64,000 nucleotides of DNA from Pseudomonas viridiflava (GTDB taxonomy: Bacteria; Pseudomonadota; Gammaproteobacteria; Pseudomonadales; Pseudomonadaceae): the NCBI GenBank assembly GCA_900596015.1, contig UVIF01000012.1:248001-312000 (forward strand), in the 5' to 3' direction. The notes beneath the pieces were generated by a model that saw nothing but the letters and a program-made list of their open reading frames with translations, was not told the DNA's origin and did no database searches. This document shows positions 21,239-36,124 of the stretch, one piece after another (position 1 is the stretch's first letter; each line of letters begins with the position of its first letter). Both the position numbers and the translations under genes were made by a program.

Positions 21239-21856
21239 ATGTCAGATTCATCCCGGTCGATGCCTACAAGGGTCGAAATCGACAAGCGCGAGCTCTGCTT
21301 CCAGGGCTTCTACAAACTGGACAAACTGTTCCTGCGCCACGAGCTGTTCAACGGTGGCATGAGCAAGCAGATCAGCCGCGAATTGTTCGTGCGCCATGAT
21401 GCCGTGTGCGTGTTGCCCTACGACGCCGCTCGCGACGAACTGGTGCTCATCGAGCAGTTCCGGGTCGGCGCGGTGGGCAAGGTCGACAACCCCTGGCTGA
21501 TCGAAATGGTTGCCGGGCTGATCGACAAGGACGAGCTGCCCGAGGAAGTCGCGCACCGCGAGGCCGATGAGGAAGCCGGCCTGCAGATTCAAGCGCTGTG
21601 GCCGATCAGCAAGTACTTCCCGTCTCCCGGTGGCAGCGACGAGTACGTGCACCTCTACCTGGGCCGCTGCAGCAGCGAGGGCGCGGGTGGCCTGCATGGC
21701 CTGGAAGAAGAGGGCGAGGACATTCGCGTCAAGGTCTGGGCATTCGACGATGCCCTGCAGGCCGTGCGCGATGGTCGAATCATCAACGCGGCAGCGATCA
21801 TCGCCATTCAATGGCTGGCCCTGAACCGCGACGAAGTCAGGGGGCTGTGGTCGTGA
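21239..21856 (+). CDS. nudF: ADP-ribose pyrophosphatase
   Basis: A 205-residue Nudix hydrolase that splits ADP-ribose into AMP and ribose-5-phosphate. The Nudix box fits GX5EX7REUXEEXGU exactly: G-LIDKD-E-LPEEVAH-READEEAGL. The start at 21239 follows AAGAGG by a good distance; an ATG ten codons upstream lacks one. The stop overlaps the GTG start of the next gene (GTGA), indicating coupling. Confidence 0.93.
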   Translation: MSDSSRSMPTRVEIDKRELCFQGFYKLDKLFLRHELFNGGMSKQISRELFVRHDAVCVLPYDAARDELVLIEQFRVGAVGKVDNPWLIEMVAGLIDKDELPEEVAHREADEEAGLQIQALWPISKYFPSPGGSDEYVHLYLGRCSSEGAGGLHGLEEEGEDIRVKVWAFDDALQAVRDGRIINAAAIIAIQWLALNRDEVRGLWS

Positions 21857-22299
21857 GTCCGTTGCGCGAGCGCTATCGCGTCGATCTGGTCGGCCTGCAG
21901 GCTGCCTGCGAAGCCAATTATGCGCGGCTCATGCGCTTGCTGCCGGACATGCGCAGCCAGCAGTTGTCACGTCGCATCGCCATGACCCAGGCCGACCAGA
22001 TGCTCGGTGTGCTGACGCTGGAGGTGCTGCTCGCCTGTCCGTACACCACCACCCTGCGCGTACGCCAGGAGCACAGCCTGCCATGGCTGCCGGTGCCGCA
22101 GATGGAAGTGCAGGTGTACCACGATGCGCGCATGGCCGAAGTCGTCAGTGCCGAACACGCCCGGCGGTTCCGCAGCGTCTATCCCTATCCCAACGCGGCC
22201 ATGCACCAGCCTGACGAAAAGGCCCAGCTCAATCTGTTCCTGGGTGAGTGGCTGAGTCATTGCCTGGCCTGTGGCCACGAGTACGAAGCGGTACGCTGA
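21853..22299 (+). CDS. DUF1249 domain protein
   Basis: A 148-residue protein of the YqiB/DUF1249 family, usually found between nudF and cpdA in gammaproteobacteria. Conserved parts visible are the opening RYRVDLVGLQAACEANYARL, PYTTTLRVRQ and PNAAMHQPDEKAQLNLFLGEW. The GTG at 21853 overlaps the nudF stop; two in-frame GTG or GTC codons upstream add only two residues. Function is not known. A short Cys pair (CLACGH) lies near the end. Confidence 0.85.
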   Translation: MSPLRERYRVDLVGLQAACEANYARLMRLLPDMRSQQLSRRIAMTQADQMLGVLTLEVLLACPYTTTLRVRQEHSLPWLPVPQMEVQVYHDARMAEVVSAEHARRFRSVYPYPNAAMHQPDEKAQLNLFLGEWLSHCLACGHEYEAVR

Positions 22300-22391
22300 G
22301 CATCGCCCTGCACGAACGCCGCAGGTCGCATTGCCCTTGTCATCCAGGCTGCGCATAATTTGCCGGTTGCCCCTTTCGCCTGGAGACGGTC

Positions 22392-23207
22392 TTGTCGAGC
22401 CTATCTGATCCCGCTGTCGATGCCCCGGTGTTGCTCGTGCAGCTTTCGGACAGTCATCTGGTGGCCGCAGCCGACGGCGCCATGTTCGGCGTCAACACGC
22501 GCCAAAGCCTGGCGCAGGTGGTCACGCAGGTGCTCGAGGAGCAGCCGCGCATCGACTTGCTGGTCGCCACCGGTGACCTGTCCCAGGACGGCACGCTGGC
22601 GTCGTACCAGGCGTTCGCGCAGGCCACCCAGGTCATTTGCGCACCGGCGCGCTGGCTGCCCGGCAACCATGACCAGCCTGCTCTCATGCAGCAGGCCGCC
22701 CAGGGCACCCAGTGGCTGGAGCCTGTGGCGGACGTGCGCGCCTGGCGGGTGACGCTGCTCGATTCGACCATCGCCGGTTCGGCAGCCGGCTATCTGGCCG
22801 ACGACCAGTTGCAGTTGCTCGAGCGGGCGCTCGTTGAAGCACCGCACAAGCATCATCTGGTGTGTCTGCACCACCATCCGGTTGCGATCGGCAGCCAATG
22901 GATAGAGCCCATCGGGCTGCGCAACGCTGAGGCCCTGTTCGAGCTGCTCGCGCGTTTCCCTCAGGCACGGGGCGTGCTCTGCGGGCATGTGCATCAGGAA
23001 GTCGACCGTCACGCCCATGGCTTGCGCCTGTTGGCGTCGCCGTCCACGGGCATTCAGTTTCTGCCAGGCAGCAAGGATTTCGCCCTGGACGACCGAGCGC
23101 CGGGCTACCGCTGGCTGCGGCTGATGCCCGATGGACAGATCGAGACCGGCGTGTCGCGCCTGGCAAACTTCACCTTTACCCCCGACCTGAACGCCGCGGG
23201 TTATTGA
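22392..23207 (+). CDS. cpdA: 3',5'-cyclic-AMP phosphodiesterase
   Basis: A 271-residue calcineurin-like metallophosphoesterase. Metal-site motifs occur in order: QLSDSH (Asp20, His22), ATGDLSQ, PGNHDQ, CLHHHP and CGHVHQE. This set and the nudF-yqiB-cpdA-yqiA-parE context fit CpdA, which lowers cAMP and thus Vfr/Crp activity. The start is TTG (22392), with GGAGA nine bases upstream. Confidence 0.92.
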   Translation: MSSLSDPAVDAPVLLVQLSDSHLVAAADGAMFGVNTRQSLAQVVTQVLEEQPRIDLLVATGDLSQDGTLASYQAFAQATQVICAPARWLPGNHDQPALMQQAAQGTQWLEPVADVRAWRVTLLDSTIAGSAAGYLADDQLQLLERALVEAPHKHHLVCLHHHPVAIGSQWIEPIGLRNAEALFELLARFPQARGVLCGHVHQEVDRHAHGLRLLASPSTGIQFLPGSKDFALDDRAPGYRWLRLMPDGQIETGVSRLANFTFTPDLNAAGY

Positions 23208-23226
23208 CTCAGAGGCGGTAGCGCGG

Positions 23227-23256
23227 CCTTCGCGGGCAGAGCCCGCTCCCACGGGG
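23227..23256. repeat. Single REP palindrome between cpdA and yqiA
   Basis: CTTCGCGGGCAGAGCCCGCT followed by CCCACGGGG is a typical Pseudomonas REP with arms GCGGGC and GCCCGC. It belongs to the same type as the tandem array at 45.2 kb. Confidence 0.8.
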
Positions 23257-23359
23257 TTTCGTGCCAGGCTTGCGGCTTGCCCATATACCGACGCACCAAC
23301 ACCCCAACTGCACCCCCGACAAGGTAAACTGCGCGCCATCTCTATGCCCGGAGGCCCCC

Positions 23360-23968
23360 ATGCCCGGTTCGATCCTCTACATTCACGGTCTGAACAGTTC
23401 GCCGGATTCGCAGAAAGCCCGCCAGCTGAGCGCGCTGATGCAACGCATCGGCCTGGCCGACCAGCTTCGCGCGCCGGCGCTGCACCACCATCCGCGCCAG
23501 GCCATTGCCCAGCTGGAAGCCGCACTGGCAGAGCTCGACGCGCCATTGCTGGTGGGAAGCTCCCTCGGCGGCTACTATGCGACGCACCTGGCCAAGCGCT
23601 TCGGGCTCAAGGCATTGTTGATCAACCCGGTGGTCAATCCGCACCGTCTGTTCGATGGCTACCTGGGAATGCAGACCAACCACTACACGGGCGAACGCTG
23701 GCAGTTGACCCGCGACCACGTCGCGGCGCTGGCCGAGCTGGAAGTGCCGGCGCCTACCGACCCCGAGCGGCTGCAAGTATGGCTGCAGACCGGCGACGAA
23801 ACCCTTGACTATCGCCAGGCGGCGGCCTTCTACCAAGCCTGCAGCGTACACATCGAAAACGGCGGCGATCACGGCTTCCATGGCTTTGCGCAGAAGTTGC
23901 CAGCGCTGCTGGCATTCGCCGGCATCGACGCGGCGCGTTACCAGGCCGTCGATTTTGCCCAGCTTTGA
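23360..23968 (+). CDS. yqiA: YqiA-type esterase
   Basis: A 202-residue alpha/beta hydrolase of the UPF0227/YqiA family. The opening SILYIHGLNSSPDSQKA gives the oxyanion region; the nucleophile is in GSSLGGYYA, and GGDHGF holds the likely His. YqiA has esterase activity on short acyl and palmitoyl-CoA substrates in vitro; the cellular substrate is unknown. GGAGG precedes the ATG at 23360. It lies 35 bp before parE and is probably co-transcribed with it. Confidence 0.88.
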   Translation: MPGSILYIHGLNSSPDSQKARQLSALMQRIGLADQLRAPALHHHPRQAIAQLEAALAELDAPLLVGSSLGGYYATHLAKRFGLKALLINPVVNPHRLFDGYLGMQTNHYTGERWQLTRDHVAALAELEVPAPTDPERLQVWLQTGDETLDYRQAAAFYQACSVHIENGGDHGFHGFAQKLPALLAFAGIDAARYQAVDFAQL

Positions 23969-23991
23969 TCACTCTTTTCACGAACGACTGA

Positions 23992-29687
<5,696 letters not shown>

Positions 29688-29856
29688 CCGACGACCGCGC
29701 CCGGACGGCGGCAGTGCTGCCGTTCGACGTACTAGCACTGGAGTCGGGGCGTGGATTCACGGATGATAGGCCCTTTCGCGGCGCTGCCAAGCGGCAGCGT
29801 CCAGACGACCCGGTCAAGTATTGCTGCGGTTGCCGTGTGGCAGCCGCCTGGATGAA

Positions 29857-30561
29857 ATGATGAAACTGTTGCGCCTCCCCGTGATTTTATTGCTCAGCGG
29901 CGTGCTGGGACTGGCCGGATGCAGCACGCATCAGCCAGTGGCCCTGTATCAGCTCGACAGCGGCAACCCCGGGCTGCCGAAGGAAAGCCGCGGCATGGCC
30001 GTGCTGCTGGGGCCAGTATCCGTGGCTGACTACCTGCAGCGCGAAACGCTGCTGCAGCGCCAGTCCGATGGCAGCCTGAGGGCGTCCACCGACGGTCGCT
30101 GGGCCGGCAGTCTTTCTGCAGACATCGACCAGTTGCTGTTGCGCCAGATGGCCTGGCGCCTGGACAGCCAGCGCGTAGTGCTGGCACCCACGCCAGCCAA
30201 CTTCACGCCTGACGCTCAGGTACTGTTGTCGATCACCCGCCTCGATTCGGGCAGCCGCCAGCCGGCGATACTGGATGCCCAGTGGCGCGTCCTGGACCGC
30301 CGCGGGCAGGTACGCGACAACCGTATCGTCCACCTTGAAGAAAAGCATGACGGCGGTACTGCGGACCAAGTCCAGGCCCAGGGCGTTCTGCTTCAGCGCC
30401 TGGCCGCACAGTTGACGGCGGCGCTCAAGCCGCTGGCCAACCAGCCGGCGCTGGTCGAGGAGCGCAAATCTGCGCCGGCGCAGGTGCGCCGCGAGCAGGA
30501 AAAGTCGCGGATTCCCCTGGCTACGCCCATCCGTACCGATCTGGAAGTGTTCCGCTTCTAG
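29857..30561 (+). CDS. PqiC/YmbA-like auxiliary lipoprotein
   Basis: A 234-residue lipoprotein with lipobox LAGC (Cys22) and the ABC-type transport auxiliary fold: YQLDSG, LLGPVSVADYLQR, LLLRQMAWRLDSQRV. Such PqiC-like proteins link inner and outer membrane parts of MCE lipid transport systems, but no MCE or pqiAB gene lies next to it. The start may be ATG 29857 or the adjacent ATG 29860. The tail (residues about 205-234) is basic and Pro/Glu-rich and ends at a strong terminator. Confidence 0.75.
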   Translation: MMKLLRLPVILLLSGVLGLAGCSTHQPVALYQLDSGNPGLPKESRGMAVLLGPVSVADYLQRETLLQRQSDGSLRASTDGRWAGSLSADIDQLLLRQMAWRLDSQRVVLAPTPANFTPDAQVLLSITRLDSGSRQPAILDAQWRVLDRRGQVRDNRIVHLEEKHDGGTADQVQAQGVLLQRLAAQLTAALKPLANQPALVEERKSAPAQVRREQEKSRIPLATPIRTDLEVFRF

Positions 30562-30567
30562 AACAGC

Positions 30568-30606
30568 GCCCACAAAAAAGCCCGCATCGCGGGCTTTTTT
30601 GTGGGC
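30568..30606. terminator. Bidirectional terminator between converging genes
   Basis: GCCCACAAAAAAGCCCGC and GCGGGCTTTTTTGTGGGC pair perfectly over 18 bases around a 3-base loop. With A-tracts on one side and T-tracts on the other it serves both the lipoprotein gene and the converging membrane protein gene. Confidence 0.95.
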
Positions 30607-30620
30607 AATCGCTCAACCGA

Positions 30621-32123
30621 TCAGCTGATTCGTGCCAGTTGGCGTTCCAGCAGGGACGGGTAGGGCTCCAGCAGACGCTCCACGCAACAGGCGCCTTCAG
30701 GACTGGCGATCGAGCGAATGCGCGCGCGTTGACGGATCAGCGGGTCTTCGCCGATCTCGCGCACCACCAGCAACAGGTTGCGGCTGTGCTGCGATAGCGC
30801 CAGTGCGTCCTGGGCCGATTCGGTCAGCAGCAGGTCGATGGAGTTCAAGCCATGAACGTCATCGCTGAGCACCAGCCCCAATTGCAGTTGCAGGGTGATG
30901 CCGCTGTCGGCGACTTCGATCTGCAAGGCATGGCCCAGGGCGCGCAACAGTTCGCCGCAGCAGATCGCGTTGGTCAGGTAGTCATCGCCGCTGTGCTCGC
31001 TGTGAAACAGCATCAGCGTGCTGCCATCGTTGAGCATGTGCACTTCGCCCTCGTACAGCGAGGCAGCCTGTTGCAGACAGTCGTGGTAACGCTCCAGCAA
31101 CTCGGCCAGGCGTGCCTTGGGCAGGCGACGCAGTTGTTCCTGCGCGCCCAGTTGCACGGCCAGCACAGCGCTGTCGGTGTGCACCCGGGCCACGGCCGTG
31201 GTCGGCTGCTTGATCACGGCCACCGGGGTTTCTCGCAGATCGGAGAACGGATCGTCGCCGAAGTCTTCTTCGTCTTCGTCTGCGTGAATCTGGCGCATGA
31301 CCGGTTTTACCGGCTTGGCTGCCACGGGGGGGAAGGGCCCCGGCCTGGCGGTTGCCGTGCGCACGGGTGGCGCCGCTTGCGGCTCGTCGTCTTCGTCCGT
31401 GTCGTCGGGCTCGACCTCCGGCTCGCGCGGCTCGGGCGCCAATTGCGCGTGCAACTGCCGCGCCAGATCACCGATCTCGTCGGTGCGCTGAGTGGCCGGG
31501 GTGAACTCGTCTGGGTTGCGCAGCCAGACCCGCAGTTGCAGCAGCGGCGTCGAGATGTAGCGACCCAGCCGCAGGCTCAGCGCCAGTGCCAGCACCAACA
31601 GGATGCCCGCCAGCACACCCATGCTTTGCAGGCTGATGGTCAACGGCTGCTGGAACTGATTCATGTCCAGGCTGATGCGCAGTTGCCCGGCCAGTGCATC
31701 CTGAAAGTTGATCTTGGTCTCGTACAGCCCCTGGCTCTGCCCCAGCAGGCCGCTCTTGGGGCGCTGGCCGGCTTCGGCGAGAATGCGGTTGTCCGGGCTG
31801 AAGATCGCCGCGTGGGCGACCAGCGGGTTCTTCACCAGGTTGTTGAGCAGCACATTGAGGCTGAGGATGTCGTTGGACACCAGCAGCTCGGTGGCGGACG
31901 TGGCCGTCTGCGTGGTCAGGCTCTGCCCCACCGCGTCGGCCTGCTCGTGCATGGCCTGCTTGAACTGCAGACCCATGACGCAGGCGTAGATCACCAGGGC
32001 AATGGCAACCAGCACGATGTTGGTGAACGCGATGCGCAAAGCCAGGGGCACTCGACGGTGGCGCACGGCTCGGAAGATCAGCAGGAAGAAGTTGTCGGTT
32101 TTGACTGGCGTAGGCCGGTTCAC
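30621..32123 (-). CDS. AhpA/YtjB-like membrane protein with HAMP-like segment
   Basis: A 500-residue protein with a first transmembrane helix (AFTNIVLVAIALVIYACVMGL), an extracytoplasmic region of about 120 residues, and a second helix (MGVLAGILLVLALALSLRLG). After this come a HAMP-like region and a very acidic linker (EPDDTDEDDEPQ, DEDEEDFGDD). The C-terminal 170 residues form a cytoplasmic domain without a recognised catalytic motif. It lies divergent to serB exactly as ytjB/smp does in enterics. GTG at 32123 is the likely start; the longer frame begins inside the serB-side region. Confidence 0.75.
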   Translation of the reverse strand: MNRPTPVKTDNFFLLIFRAVRHRRVPLALRIAFTNIVLVAIALVIYACVMGLQFKQAMHEQADAVGQSLTTQTATSATELLVSNDILSLNVLLNNLVKNPLVAHAAIFSPDNRILAEAGQRPKSGLLGQSQGLYETKINFQDALAGQLRISLDMNQFQQPLTISLQSMGVLAGILLVLALALSLRLGRYISTPLLQLRVWLRNPDEFTPATQRTDEIGDLARQLHAQLAPEPREPEVEPDDTDEDDEPQAAPPVRTATARPGPFPPVAAKPVKPVMRQIHADEDEEDFGDDPFSDLRETPVAVIKQPTTAVARVHTDSAVLAVQLGAQEQLRRLPKARLAELLERYHDCLQQAASLYEGEVHMLNDGSTLMLFHSEHSGDDYLTNAICCGELLRALGHALQIEVADSGITLQLQLGLVLSDDVHGLNSIDLLLTESAQDALALSQHSRNLLLVVREIGEDPLIRQRARIRSIASPEGACCVERLLEPYPSLLERQLARIS

Positions 32124-32255
32124 TGAGCGCGGCTCTTTGTCCGTGAAGTTGGCGCGCAGTATAACGAGCACCCTCCGAGCGGCAAAGCGCTGCCTGTGCC
32201 CGATGGTCACTGAAAGTGGTTAGAATGCGTTTTTTTTCATGAAACGGGGTGCCTC

Positions 32256-33266
32256 TTGCGCGAAATCGTCCTGCTCAACATCACCGCTCAGGAGCAGTCG
32301 GGCATCGCCGATGCCTTGCGCGCCGCTCTGGCCGCCGATACCACGTTCAGCGCCGCCCAGTCCGCCACGCCAGCTGAACATGTGGTCAGCGTGATGGGCC
32401 GCCAGGTCGGTTACCCCGCATTGCAGCAGGTGGTCAGCCTGCTGAGCGAGCATGGCTTGGCGTTGGCGAGCATCGAACGCCTGTCTGCTGCCGTGGGCGG
32501 CAACGCCTGCTTCGAGCTTGGCTTGCTCGGCACGCTGGAGCAGCCGCTGCAATTGCGCGGGCAGGTGCTTGAACTGAGCGCTGCGCTGGGTCTGGACATC
32601 GTCTACCAGCCCGAGTCACCTCAGCGCCGACAGCCACGCCTGGCGGTGTTCGACATGGATTCGACCCTGATCGAGGCCGAGGTGATCGACGAACTGGCCA
32701 AAGCGGCCGGCATCGGCGAACGCGTTGCGGCCATCACCGAGCAGGCCATGCGCGGCGAAATCGATTTTCGCGCCAGCTTCAAGGCACGTCTGGCACTGCT
32801 CGACGGCCTCGACGTTGCGGTACTCGATGACATCGGTGCGCAGCTGCGTTTGAGCGAAGGTGCCGAGCGCCTGTTCGCCGAACTCAACCGCATGGGCGTG
32901 AAGACGGCCATTCTGTCCGGTGGCTTCACGTATTTCGCCAGGCAGTTGCAGGAGCGCCTGGGCATCACCCATGTGTTCGCCAACGAACTGCAGGTGGTCG
33001 ACGGCAAATGCACCGGCGTGGCAGTCGAGCCGATCGTCGACGCCCAGCGCAAGGCCGACCTGCTGCAGCAGCTGGCCCGTGAACAGGGTGTGGAGTTGAG
33101 CGAGACCCTCGCCGTGGGCGATGGCGCCAACGACCTGGCCATGCTGGCGATTGCAGGCCTGGGCGTGGCGTTCCGTGCCAAGCCGCTGGTACGCCAGTCG
33201 GCGCGTCAGGCCATCAGCGTGCTGGGGCTGGATGCCGTGCTGTACCTGCTGGGCCGCCGCGACTGA
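32256..33266 (+). CDS. serB: Phosphoserine phosphatase with short N-terminal domain
   Basis: SerB dephosphorylates phosphoserine in the last step of serine synthesis. The HAD motifs are complete: FDMDSTLIEAEVIDELAK (Asp133, Asp135), SGGFTYFARQL, RKADLL and GDGANDLAML. The protein is 336 residues from a TTG start (32256). Pseudomonas SerB proteins as I recall are about 400 or more residues, with two ACT-like units. Here the usual opening REIVLLNIT leads after about 30 residues directly into what matches the second unit (HVVSVMGRQVGYPALQQVVS). The first ACT-like domain is therefore mostly missing, while catalysis should be intact. Confidence 0.93.
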   Translation: MREIVLLNITAQEQSGIADALRAALAADTTFSAAQSATPAEHVVSVMGRQVGYPALQQVVSLLSEHGLALASIERLSAAVGGNACFELGLLGTLEQPLQLRGQVLELSAALGLDIVYQPESPQRRQPRLAVFDMDSTLIEAEVIDELAKAAGIGERVAAITEQAMRGEIDFRASFKARLALLDGLDVAVLDDIGAQLRLSEGAERLFAELNRMGVKTAILSGGFTYFARQLQERLGITHVFANELQVVDGKCTGVAVEPIVDAQRKADLLQQLAREQGVELSETLAVGDGANDLAMLAIAGLGVAFRAKPLVRQSARQAISVLGLDAVLYLLGRRD

Positions 33267-33278
33267 ACGCAGGCTGGC

Positions 33279-35060
33279 TCAGAGGTCTTTCCACAGCGAA
33301 TCGAAGTCTTCTTCGGGTGCAGCATCGTCGGCACCGGCCGGCGCCGGTTTGGCCACTTCCAGCAGGTGGTATTCGAACTGGTTGAAGCTGCCGGTGCCGG
33401 TCATGCGCTGACCAAGGCCGGCCGGGCGTTCTTCACCTTGGGTGTTGATGATCACCTTGTTGCCTTCCTGGAACGGCATGCGCGGCGCCAGCAGGGAGGC
33501 GGGTATGTCGATGGCGCGGATCTCCGGCAGCAACAGGCCACGCAGGAACTGGCTGTTCTGCTCGCTGACGCGTACCAGTTGCAGGCCGCATGGCTGCGCG
33601 TGCGGTGCCACCAGCTCGATGCCCATCTGCGTACCGCCGCTGCGCACCTGACGGATCCAGCGCACCACCGCCACGCTCCAGCCTTGGGCCTGGGTGTCCT
33701 GGATACCGATCATTTCGCCGGCCTGCAGCTGCGGCGGAACCTCCCTTGGCCATGCCAGGCAGTAGCCGCCGGGGCTGTGGTTGACGATCTGCAGGGCGTA
33801 GGTAGGGAAGTGCTGGTCATTGTTGGACGCGCTGGCGGCGCCGCTGCCTTCGCCGCTCGGCAGGTCGTACTGGATTTCTTCGTAGTCGCCGTGCCGATCG
33901 CTTTCGGTCGGCCTGCTCCAGGACTGGGTGGTGGCGCCTGGCACGAACTGTGCGCTCTGGGAAAGGGCCGGGCGCTTGAGGATCTCGCTGAAAGAGCGCT
34001 CGCCGCCTATGTAGTAATGCAGCGCGCTCATGCCGATGCAAACGGTCAGGTGGCCCTGGCCGGGGGTGCGGGTAAAGGTACGCTCCGCCACATCGCCCCA
34101 GGCGGCCGCCACGTGTTGCAGCAGATCGATACTGAAGTTGCTGGGGATCAGGCGCGACTGTGCACGCTGCTCGACCGGCATTTCCAGGTGCGCCTTGATG
34201 GCCTCGACCAGGTCGGCCGGATCGAGCCCGACCAGCAGCGGCAACCGATCCTCTTCATACAGCGTCTTGTAGCGCGGCGGGCTGTCTTCGTCGGGCGCCA
34301 TGGCGAACAGGCTCGAAGCCAGGGTGGCAGGCTGCACACGCACCAGCAGGCTCCATGCCTCGAGCACCTCGGCCAGGCGCAGGATCGCCTGCTGGCGCAT
34401 CTGGTTGCAGCGTGAGCTGCCCAGCAACAAGGCGGCGGTGTAGCTTTGCTGCACGCTCAGGGTCGTGCCATGAGCGGCCAGCGGATCGTTGATCGGAACG
34501 TTCTGCAACTGATGCGCCAGAGCCGCCTGGTACAGCTGGTGCAATTCCAGCCAGACCCCGTCAGGCACCGGACAGTACAGCAGGCTGGCACGCATCACGG
34601 GCCCATTCAGACAGTGCAGGGCGCGCTGCGCAGCGGTGGCCAGAAGGGCAGCGCGATCCTTGGAGGCACGGTCTTTCGCGTAGGTGGCGCTAATGCGCAA
34701 CACGATCTGCTTGTAGCCGATGGCCAGATGGTTCTGCAGGGCCTGGCACAGGTTGGCGACCTTGCGTGAGCGCTCGTCGAGAACGATAGACTGGTTGAGG
34801 AAGTGCCGTTCCAGATGCTTGCAGACGAAATACACCTCGGGCCGCAGCAGCTCGAGCAGTTGCAGGCGGTTTTCGCTGGGCGTGAGCAGTTGGTTGAGCT
34901 CGCCCAGGCCCTGGTACAGCAACCGGGCGGTTTCCCCCAGATTGGCCTTGGGCAGCTTGGCAATCCAGCGCTTGAGGTCGCGCGGGGTCGCTTCGCAGAA
35001 GGTCAGGCTCAACTGCGATGGCGTCGGTGCGCGCAACAACAGATGGGGGCGTGGCGACAT
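33279..35060 (-). CDS. PA4958-type protein with PilZ-like C-terminal domain
   Basis: A 593-residue cytoplasmic protein that I recognise only by position and general look as the conserved gene next to serB and psd in Pseudomonas. The first 400 residues are helical without a named motif. Around residues 440-550 a beta-rich part contains VNHSPGGYCLAW, which fits the (D/N)xSxxG motif of PilZ c-di-GMP receptors. The RxxxR motif expected upstream is not seen, so nucleotide binding is uncertain. The last 30 residues are acidic. It is convergent with serB. Confidence 0.6.
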   Translation of the reverse strand: MSPRPHLLLRAPTPSQLSLTFCEATPRDLKRWIAKLPKANLGETARLLYQGLGELNQLLTPSENRLQLLELLRPEVYFVCKHLERHFLNQSIVLDERSRKVANLCQALQNHLAIGYKQIVLRISATYAKDRASKDRAALLATAAQRALHCLNGPVMRASLLYCPVPDGVWLELHQLYQAALAHQLQNVPINDPLAAHGTTLSVQQSYTAALLLGSSRCNQMRQQAILRLAEVLEAWSLLVRVQPATLASSLFAMAPDEDSPPRYKTLYEEDRLPLLVGLDPADLVEAIKAHLEMPVEQRAQSRLIPSNFSIDLLQHVAAAWGDVAERTFTRTPGQGHLTVCIGMSALHYYIGGERSFSEILKRPALSQSAQFVPGATTQSWSRPTESDRHGDYEEIQYDLPSGEGSGAASASNNDQHFPTYALQIVNHSPGGYCLAWPREVPPQLQAGEMIGIQDTQAQGWSVAVVRWIRQVRSGGTQMGIELVAPHAQPCGLQLVRVSEQNSQFLRGLLLPEIRAIDIPASLLAPRMPFQEGNKVIINTQGEERPAGLGQRMTGTGSFNQFEYHLLEVAKPAPAGADDAAPEEDFDSLWKDL

Positions 35061-35215
35061 CGGTCGTTTCCTGGTTCAACTCAGGTCGTCGCTCGAGGGC
35101 TTGAACGACGAAAAAAGACAGGCCATTCATTTGGCCGTATGCAAGGACTCTAACAGCATTGGATAACGGTCGCAGCCCCGATGTCGCCGAGGCTGCGCGG
35201 TGCCGTCCGCGCGGC

Positions 35216-36115
35216 TCAGATCACCGGGGTAGGTGTCGCCGGCGCGGCCGCGGGCGAACTGTGCGCAAGTCCCAGGCCCTGGCCCATGTTCACCGGTGAA
35301 AGATTGGCCAGATGATGGGCCCATTGCACCTGTTCCGGGCCAAACAGCATGACCACGGTGGAGCCCAGCTTGAAGCGGCCCATCTCGGCACCCTTCTCCA
35401 GATGGATCGGCGCACGAGCGGCTTCGTCGTAGCGAAAAGTCTTGAGTTCGCGCTTGGGCGGCGTCACCAGGCCCGCCCAGACGGTTTCAATCGAAGCGAC
35501 GATCATCGCGCCCACCAGCACCATGGCCATCGGCCCGCGTTCGGTGTCGAAGATGCACACCACCCGTTCGTTGCGCGCGAACAGTTCAGGCACGTTCTCG
35601 GCAGTGGTCTGGTTGACCGAGAAGATGCGCCCCGGCACATAGATCATTTCACGCAGGGTGCCCGCCAATGGCATGTGCACCCGATGGTAGTCGCGGGGCG
35701 ACAGGTAAATGGTGACGAACTTGCCACCCATGAAGGGGGCGGCGTTGTCTGGATCGCCGCCCAGCAGTTCGAGCACGCTGAAGCTGTGGCCCTTGGCCTG
35801 GAAGATGCGACCGTGTTCGATGGTGCCCAGCTGGCTGATGGCGCCGTCGGCCGGCGAGAGGATCGCACCGGGGGTCGGGTCCAGCGGGCGCGCATCGGGC
35901 TTCAAGGCACGGGTGAAGAAGGCGTTGAAGTTTTCGTAGGCGCTCAGGTCCTCGACCTGGGCCAGCGACATGTCGACGTTGTAGCGTTCGGCGAACCAGC
36001 GGGTGAAGGCGTTCTTGAACCAGCGCGAGCGGCACTCGGCAACGCACCCGGCCAGGCGCGAGAGCAGGTGATGGGGCAGCAGGTACTGACTGATGATGAA
36101 CAAGCGATCTTTCAT
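35216..36115 (-). CDS. psd: Phosphatidylserine decarboxylase
   Basis: Psd makes phosphatidylethanolamine from phosphatidylserine at the inner membrane. The 299-residue proenzyme has the self-cleavage motif LGST (Gly251-Ser252), which yields the pyruvoyl group on the small subunit. The conserved SPADGAI and YHRVHMP His are present. AAGGA precedes the ATG. It follows rhdA with a 9-bp gap and is probably in one operon with it. The Ala/Pro-rich tail after the cleaved subunit is species-specific. Confidence 0.95.
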   Translation of the reverse strand: MKDRLFIISQYLLPHHLLSRLAGCVAECRSRWFKNAFTRWFAERYNVDMSLAQVEDLSAYENFNAFFTRALKPDARPLDPTPGAILSPADGAISQLGTIEHGRIFQAKGHSFSVLELLGGDPDNAAPFMGGKFVTIYLSPRDYHRVHMPLAGTLREMIYVPGRIFSVNQTTAENVPELFARNERVVCIFDTERGPMAMVLVGAMIVASIETVWAGLVTPPKRELKTFRYDEAARAPIHLEKGAEMGRFKLGSTVVMLFGPEQVQWAHHLANLSPVNMGQGLGLAHSSPAAAPATPTPVI

Positions 36116-36124
36116 TGAGTGTCC

